DNA of 37,007 nt, taken from an uncultured bacterium (lineage in GTDB: Bacteria > Bacillota > Negativicutes > Veillonellales > Veillonellaceae). The DNA is taken from assembly GCA_905214495.1 (NCBI GenBank), contig CAJMLW010000016.1:1-37007 (forward strand), written 5' to 3'. Below, one piece after another: positions 32,815 through 37,007 of this stretch. Within the stretch, counting starts at the first letter, position 1. Every line of letters starts with the position of its first letter. The position numbers were made by a program, and so were the translations under genes. Under the pieces are notes generated by a model, which was not told the origin of the DNA, did no database searches, and saw only the letters and a program-made list of their open reading frames with translations.

Positions 32815-35127
32815 ATGCGGTTATTTATTGCAGAAAAGCCATCTATGGCTCGAGAAATCAGTAAATGTTTGCCGGTAAATAAGAATATACAAAAACGCAA
32901 TGGTTATTTTATCCAAGGTGATGATGTTGTTACATGGGTTGTAGGGCATGTATTACATCAAGCCGAGCCTGGTGACTATGACGATAAATATGTTCGTTGG
33001 CGTCCTCAAGACTTACCAATTGTACCTACTGAGTGGAAATTACTCATAACCGATAGCAGTCGTCAACAGTTTGAAACTGTAAAAGAGCTGATTGGAAAGG
33101 CCGATATCATTGTCAACGCAGGTGACCCGGATAGAGAAGGTCAGTTGTTAGTCGATGAGGTTTTGTATTTTGTAGGCAATACAAAACCGGTGCAACGGAT
33201 TTTACTAAATGCTTTGGATGAGAAATCTGTAAAATCCGCATTAGGTGATTTGCGTGATAATCAGGACTTTCACAATTTATATCAATCTGCATTAGCTAGA
33301 GCACGTGCCGATTGGCTGATTGGGATGAATTTATCGCGGGCCTATACATTATCTGAAAGGTATAAAGGTAATAAGGTAACATTGCCTATAGGCCGTGTAA
33401 AAACACCAACATTAGCACTCGTGGTACGTCGTGAAAGAGAATTAGCCGATTTTAAACCGGTTGATTATTTTACCGTTAAAATTTTATATACCCATGAGAA
33501 TGGTACCTTTTGGGCAACGTGGCAACCAAAGGACGAACAGAAAGGGTTAGATCCAGATGGTCGTCTCATTAATAAGGATGTTGCTGAAAGTTTGGTCCAA
33601 CGCTTGTCGGCAAGTCCTAGCGGCATTGTAAAGTCCGTTACAAAGTCTAAGAAAAAGGACCCTCAACGATTGCCATTATCATTGTCCTCTCTACAAGTCT
33701 TAGCAGGGAAGGCATACTCTTATGACCCTCAAACTGTACTTGATACGGCACAGAAATTATACGAGAAAAAATTGACCACCTATCCTCGTTCTGATTGTGA
33801 ATACTTGCCACCTAATCAATATGGTGACCGCATGGCTATTCTCAGCAATTTAGCGCAATCGGGGGATGAAAAACTTTCACAATGGGCACAAAATGCGGAT
33901 AGAAATATTAAAAGTCGTGCATGGAATGAAAAAAAGATTACTGCCCATCATGCGATCATTCCAACTACAGTTACTTGTAATGTAAACAGTCTAACTCAAG
34001 CAGAACGTAATATTTACTTTCTCATCAGTCAGGCCTATATTGCTCAATTTTATGGAGAACATGTATATGAGCAAACAAGGATTGTAGTTGGTCAATGCGA
34101 GGAAGAATTCGTTGCCAATGGTCGCGTTGTTATTGAAGAAGGCTGGAAGTCCTTATATAAGCGTCAAAAGTCTAAGACTAACGCAGATGGTGATGAACCG
34201 GACTTAACCGATGAACGAGGGGCTGAAGCGGGACCTAAAAAGGATGCTATCGAAGAAGCGGATCATTTACCAGCTGTTAAAAAGAATGATGATGTGGAAT
34301 ATACTGATTCATCTGTAGAGGCAAAACAGACAAAACCACCATCCAGATTTACGCCGTCCACATTATTGCAGGCGATGAAGGAAATTCATAAGTTTGTAAA
34401 AAATGAAGAACTCAAGAAACAATTGAAGGCCGTATCCGGTATCGGAACGGAAGCGACGCGGGCAAATATTATTGATGAATTAATCAGTCGTGGGTTTATG
34501 AAGACGTCGGGCAAGAAGCAGGTGTTATCTCCTACCGATACGGGATATCTCTTGGTAGATGCATTGCCTGATGAATTATTATATCCTGATGAAACCGCAG
34601 TCTGGGAAGAACGACTTGCTCTGATGAGTGAAGGTGAGGATACACTGGAATCGTTCTTGAAAGATCAAATTCAATTCTTGCAACACTTGATCGATAAACT
34701 TGGCTTTGATAAACAGGTATGTCGCGACCAAATGATGCCAAATGTGGTCCGTACCATTTCGAATCAGAATTCAAAACGACCAATGGATGCCAATCAAGTC
34801 AACCGAAAGGATTTACCTGAATGTCCATCCTGTAAAAAGGGGCGTTTACAACAACGTAACGGTAAGTTTGGCGCCTTTTTAGGTTGTACTAATTATCCGT
34901 CTTGTCGATATACTCAACCTGTTGGCGGTGAACAAAACGTAAGTGCAAATCTAGAGGTTCCGGAAGAGTCAAAGCAATATATATGCCCTCGATGCAAAAA
35001 GGGATATTTTGTAAAGCAACGGATGAGAGGTCGTACTACATGGGTTTGTAGTAATCGTTTAGCTTGCAAGACGCAGTGCATGGATGTAGAGGGTGTACCG
35101 AGTATCTATGCAAATCAAAATAAATAA
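32815..35127 (+). CDS. topB: DNA topoisomerase III (type IA)
   Basis: A 770-residue type IA topoisomerase that resolves single-stranded DNA links and replication intermediates. The N-terminal TOPRIM domain has LFIAEKPSMAREI and NAGDPDREGQLLVDE. The catalytic Tyr lies near residue 323 in LTTYPRSDCEYLP, and ITAHHAIIPT follows. TKPPSRFTPSTLLQAMKEI and GIGTEATRANIIDEL close the core. The C-terminus has two zinc-ribbon-like units, CPSCKKGRLQ...CTNYPSC and CPRCKKGYF...C-x6-C. An acidic low-complexity insertion sits at about 452-483. ATG 32815 follows AAGGAGGGG; an in-frame ATG at 32794 precedes that site and is less likely. Confidence 0.94.
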   Translation: MRLFIAEKPSMAREISKCLPVNKNIQKRNGYFIQGDDVVTWVVGHVLHQAEPGDYDDKYVRWRPQDLPIVPTEWKLLITDSSRQQFETVKELIGKADIIVNAGDPDREGQLLVDEVLYFVGNTKPVQRILLNALDEKSVKSALGDLRDNQDFHNLYQSALARARADWLIGMNLSRAYTLSERYKGNKVTLPIGRVKTPTLALVVRRERELADFKPVDYFTVKILYTHENGTFWATWQPKDEQKGLDPDGRLINKDVAESLVQRLSASPSGIVKSVTKSKKKDPQRLPLSLSSLQVLAGKAYSYDPQTVLDTAQKLYEKKLTTYPRSDCEYLPPNQYGDRMAILSNLAQSGDEKLSQWAQNADRNIKSRAWNEKKITAHHAIIPTTVTCNVNSLTQAERNIYFLISQAYIAQFYGEHVYEQTRIVVGQCEEEFVANGRVVIEEGWKSLYKRQKSKTNADGDEPDLTDERGAEAGPKKDAIEEADHLPAVKKNDDVEYTDSSVEAKQTKPPSRFTPSTLLQAMKEIHKFVKNEELKKQLKAVSGIGTEATRANIIDELISRGFMKTSGKKQVLSPTDTGYLLVDALPDELLYPDETAVWEERLALMSEGEDTLESFLKDQIQFLQHLIDKLGFDKQVCRDQMMPNVVRTISNQNSKRPMDANQVNRKDLPECPSCKKGRLQQRNGKFGAFLGCTNYPSCRYTQPVGGEQNVSANLEVPEESKQYICPRCKKGYFVKQRMRGRTTWVCSNRLACKTQCMDVEGVPSIYANQNK

Positions 35128-35135
35128 TGGCACAT

Positions 35136-35175
35136 AAAAAATGCGTGTAGCTTATAATATGCTACACGCATTTTT
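35136..35175. terminator. Bidirectional terminator between topB and the helicase gene
   Basis: Arms 35136-35151 and 35161-35175 pair over about 15 bp with a 9-base loop, with A-rich and T-rich ends on both sides. It serves the two convergent genes. Confidence 0.85.
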
Positions 35176-35181
35176 GTGTTA

Positions 35182-36477
35182 TCATCGATTGCCACGTCGA
35201 CCTGTTTGTGATGTAGAGGCACGGCGTTGTCGAGTATTGGAACCCTTATGGCCTCGAGCCTTATGGGCTTTTGCTTTTGTAGATTGATAGGAACTTGTGA
35301 TTTTAGGTTTTGATGTTGCTTTTTTGCGTTTTGGCGCAGTACTGGCATTACCTTTAGTTTTGATTTGCCCATCTTTTGTGTATTTTGTTAAGGTTGCTTG
35401 AATCGCACGTTCTATGCGTCGTAACCAAGATTCATCGGCTGGCGTAGCAAATGTAACGGCTATACCAGAATTACCTGCACGACCTGTACGACCGATACGA
35501 TGGATGTAGTAATCTACATCATGAGGTACATCATAGTTGTATACATGAGTGATGCCCTCAATATCGATGCCGCGCGCTGCAATATCGGTAGCCACCAAAA
35601 TTTGTGTTTTTGCCTTGGCAAAGTCTCGAAGTATTTGTGTGCGTCGGCCCTGTGTTAGGTCGCCGTGCATTTCAGCAATGTTGAGACCTGCAGCTGTCAA
35701 CTCATAGGATAGTCGAATGGCGCCTTCTCGCTTGTTACAGAACACGATTGCCAAATATGGATTATCGTCTTGGATCATCTTGATGAGGCGAGGTGTTTTA
35801 TCCTCTGAATTCATCATGTATACGCGTTGGTCAATTGAGTCTAGTGTAATGTGTTTGCCCTCCGCTGTTACAGATACCGGTTTTGTCATATATGCTTTTG
35901 CTAGGTTGCGTATCTTGTCCGGAATTGTAGCAGAGAAGAGTAACAATTGTCGATTCGCATCTGTTTGACCGATTAGGTTTTCTATGTCTGGTAAAAATCC
36001 CATGTGAAGCATTTGATCCGCTTCATCTAATACTACGCGACGGATTGAATCGAGATGGAGTGAGCCGCGCTTAGCGTGGTCCAATAAGCGACCTGGTGTA
36101 CCTAGGATAACGTGAGGACGTCTACCAAGTTGTTGTAATTGGGATTCAATTGTTTTACCACCGATGAGCGGAAGAATATCGACATCCAACACAGCGCCTA
36201 GCACCTTTGCTTCGTCGGAAATTTGTTTAATGAGTTCCCGTGTTGGTGCGATAATCAGTACTTGTTCTTGGTGTACATCTGTGTGAACGCGTTGCAAAAT
36301 CGGCAATAGGAAGGCTAGTGTTTTTCCTGTTCCTGTTTGTGCCTTTGCAATAATATCATTGCCTTTGAAGACGATAGGAATCGATTGTTCTTGAATCGGC
36401 GTTGGTTCCTTGATGCCTTGTTTTTGTAAGGTGCTAATAAGTTCGTCGCAAACGCCTAAGGATTTAAAAGATTTCAT
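35182..36477 (-). CDS. DEAD-box ATP-dependent RNA helicase
   Basis: A 431-residue RNA helicase. All core motifs are seen: Q motif (GIKEPTPIQEQSIP), motif I AKAQTGTGKT (about 45-54), PTREL, TPGRLLDH, DEADQMLHMGF (motif II), SATIP (III), VFCNKREGA (IV), ATDIAARGIDI (V) and YIHRIGRTGRAG (VI). After about residue 365 comes a ~65-residue tail rich in Lys, Arg, Ser and Thr, probably for non-specific RNA binding, as in CshA-like helicases. Likely roles are ribosome assembly or mRNA decay. The ATG follows AAAGGA. No cold-shock element is recognised upstream. Confidence 0.94.
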   Translation of the reverse strand: MKSFKSLGVCDELISTLQKQGIKEPTPIQEQSIPIVFKGNDIIAKAQTGTGKTLAFLLPILQRVHTDVHQEQVLIIAPTRELIKQISDEAKVLGAVLDVDILPLIGGKTIESQLQQLGRRPHVILGTPGRLLDHAKRGSLHLDSIRRVVLDEADQMLHMGFLPDIENLIGQTDANRQLLLFSATIPDKIRNLAKAYMTKPVSVTAEGKHITLDSIDQRVYMMNSEDKTPRLIKMIQDDNPYLAIVFCNKREGAIRLSYELTAAGLNIAEMHGDLTQGRRTQILRDFAKAKTQILVATDIAARGIDIEGITHVYNYDVPHDVDYYIHRIGRTGRAGNSGIAVTFATPADESWLRRIERAIQATLTKYTKDGQIKTKGNASTAPKRKKATSKPKITSSYQSTKAKAHKARGHKGSNTRQRRASTSQTGRRGNR

Positions 36478-36875
36478 GTGTCGTCCTTTCTTTAATACAT
36501 ATTATATTAATTATACCCAATCTATTAGAGTGGAGCAAATTTATATCATTATGGAATATTCTGGTGGAGATAATGAGTGTTGAATAATATCTAATTAAAT
36601 GAATAAAATTCAAAAATGAGAATTTGATGGGCGAAATTGAGATTAGAAGTTTTAATAATGACAAGCAATTTTTGAAACATAAGTATGAAAATGAGAATGA
36701 ATATATAATAAATTGATAACAAGATAACCTTAATTATCATTTTCAGTAATGAGAAATCTTATTGTGTATATAATATTAAAATGGATAGACCCTTATTTTA
36801 TAAGTACGTTTGGTATGATTTTAAAATAGGTATAATCATATTTAATAATAAGTATAAATATTTTGAATAACAAAA

Positions 36876-36890
36876 TGATAATTATTGTTG
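36876..36890 (+). promoter_or_regulatory. Fur-box-like site on the promoter of the last gene
   Basis: TGATAATTATTGTTG matches the 7-1-7 Fur consensus TGATAATNATTATCA at 11 of 14 defined positions, with a perfect left half. It overlaps the -35 box of the promoter at 36888-36915, a position suited to repression. Confidence 0.4.
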
Positions 36891-36915
36891 AAATTATGAA
36901 CTCTCATGATATAAT
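36888..36915 (+). promoter_or_regulatory. Promoter of the gene at 36994, extended -10
   Basis: TTGAAA (36888-36893), a 16-base spacer and TATAAT (36910-36915) preceded by TGA, giving TGATATAAT. The leader is about 72 bases long. Confidence 0.6.
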
Positions 36916-36993
36916 AATTTAAGATATTAATACGCATTATTATTTGGTGTGTTTAATATGAGGTTGTTAGGTACAATAATTAGGAGGTGTCGT

Positions 36994-37007
36994 ATGGCTA
37001 TCAAAAA
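36994..37007 (+). CDS. Start of an unidentified gene (cut by the window edge)
   Basis: ATGGCTATCAAAAA follows AGGAGGTGTCGT, a strong ribosome site with good spacing, so a protein beginning MAIK starts here. An in-frame ATG at 36958 lacks such a site. Only four codons are visible and the product cannot be named. The promoter and Fur-like site upstream suggest iron-responsive expression, which is inference. Confidence 0.6.

Larger units (their letters stand above)
36478..36993. other. 516-base AT-rich intergenic region with Fur-like sites
   Basis: Very AT-rich and without a credible ORF. It holds the likely helicase promoter region at the left, Fur-like sequences at 36686-36704, 36731-36745 and 36876-36890, and a promoter at 36888-36915 for the gene starting at 36994. 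Confidence 0.5.

Noticed and set aside
36464..36664. 66-codon open frame on the minus strand upstream of the helicase
   Set aside because: It is very AT-rich, has no ribosome site, overlaps the helicase start and its promoter region, and shows no recognisable domain.
1..37007. CRISPR arrays, insertion sequences, prophage or integrative elements
   Set aside because: No regularly spaced repeats, transposase, integrase or phage genes were found; nearly all genes are core housekeeping functions.

Overview
The window looks like a chromosomal segment of a Negativicute, most likely Veillonella or a close relative. It is AT-rich and has Firmicute-type genes (ricT, rnmV, B. subtilis-type purR, a yabE-like gene, yaaO-like decarboxylase) with strong Shine-Dalgarno sites and many extended -10 promoters. 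The genus is inferred from gene content and protein style; no search was run. It is almost wholly housekeeping DNA. I see no prophage, transposase, CRISPR array or integrase.

Layout. 1-87: 3' end of a 5S rRNA gene and its terminator, followed by an imperfect 43-bp direct repeat. 285-748: a small molybdate-binding Mop protein and tRNA-Gly(CCC), both on the minus strand. 843-5304: a PepSY membrane protein, two tandem NhaA Na+/H+ antiporters and a secreted peptidoglycan-binding/3D-domain protein. 5347-9334: purR-glmU-prs-pth, with paired PurBox-like sites over the purR promoter. 9393-17846: the core run decarboxylase-tmk-holB-ricT-trmN6-rsmI-metG-tatD. 17999-23213: a polyphosphate operon of an exopolyphosphatase with HD domain, a second Ppx-like protein that has lost the recognisable catalytic motifs, and polyphosphate kinase. 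23630-24601: a YabE-like G5/3D wall protein. 24667-27934, minus strand: a LysR regulator, a MetE-like methyltransferase and a fused MsrA-MsrB. 28042-29484: rnmV and rsmA. 29559-32638, minus strand: a GltS-type transporter and prfC. 32815-35127: topB. 35182-36477, minus strand: a DEAD-box helicase. The last ~515 bases are an AT-rich regulatory stretch with Fur-like sites in front of a gene whose first codons begin at 36994.

How it fits together. Two blocks known from one neighbourhood in B. subtilis (purR to pth, and yaaO to ksgA) are both present, but in swapped order and with two insertions: the polyphosphate operon between tatD and the yabE-like gene, and the methionine/MsrAB/LysR cluster between the yabE-like gene and rnmV. 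The most unusual item is the second Ppx/GppA-HD protein (19544-21094). It keeps the whole fold layout of its active neighbour, but its phosphate-binding, catalytic-Glu and HD signatures are all altered, which suggests a pseudoenzyme partner or regulator in polyphosphate metabolism. The best regulatory leads are the PurBox pair, the Fur-like site on the last promoter, and a perfect 11-bp dyad in front of the metE-like/msrAB operon.
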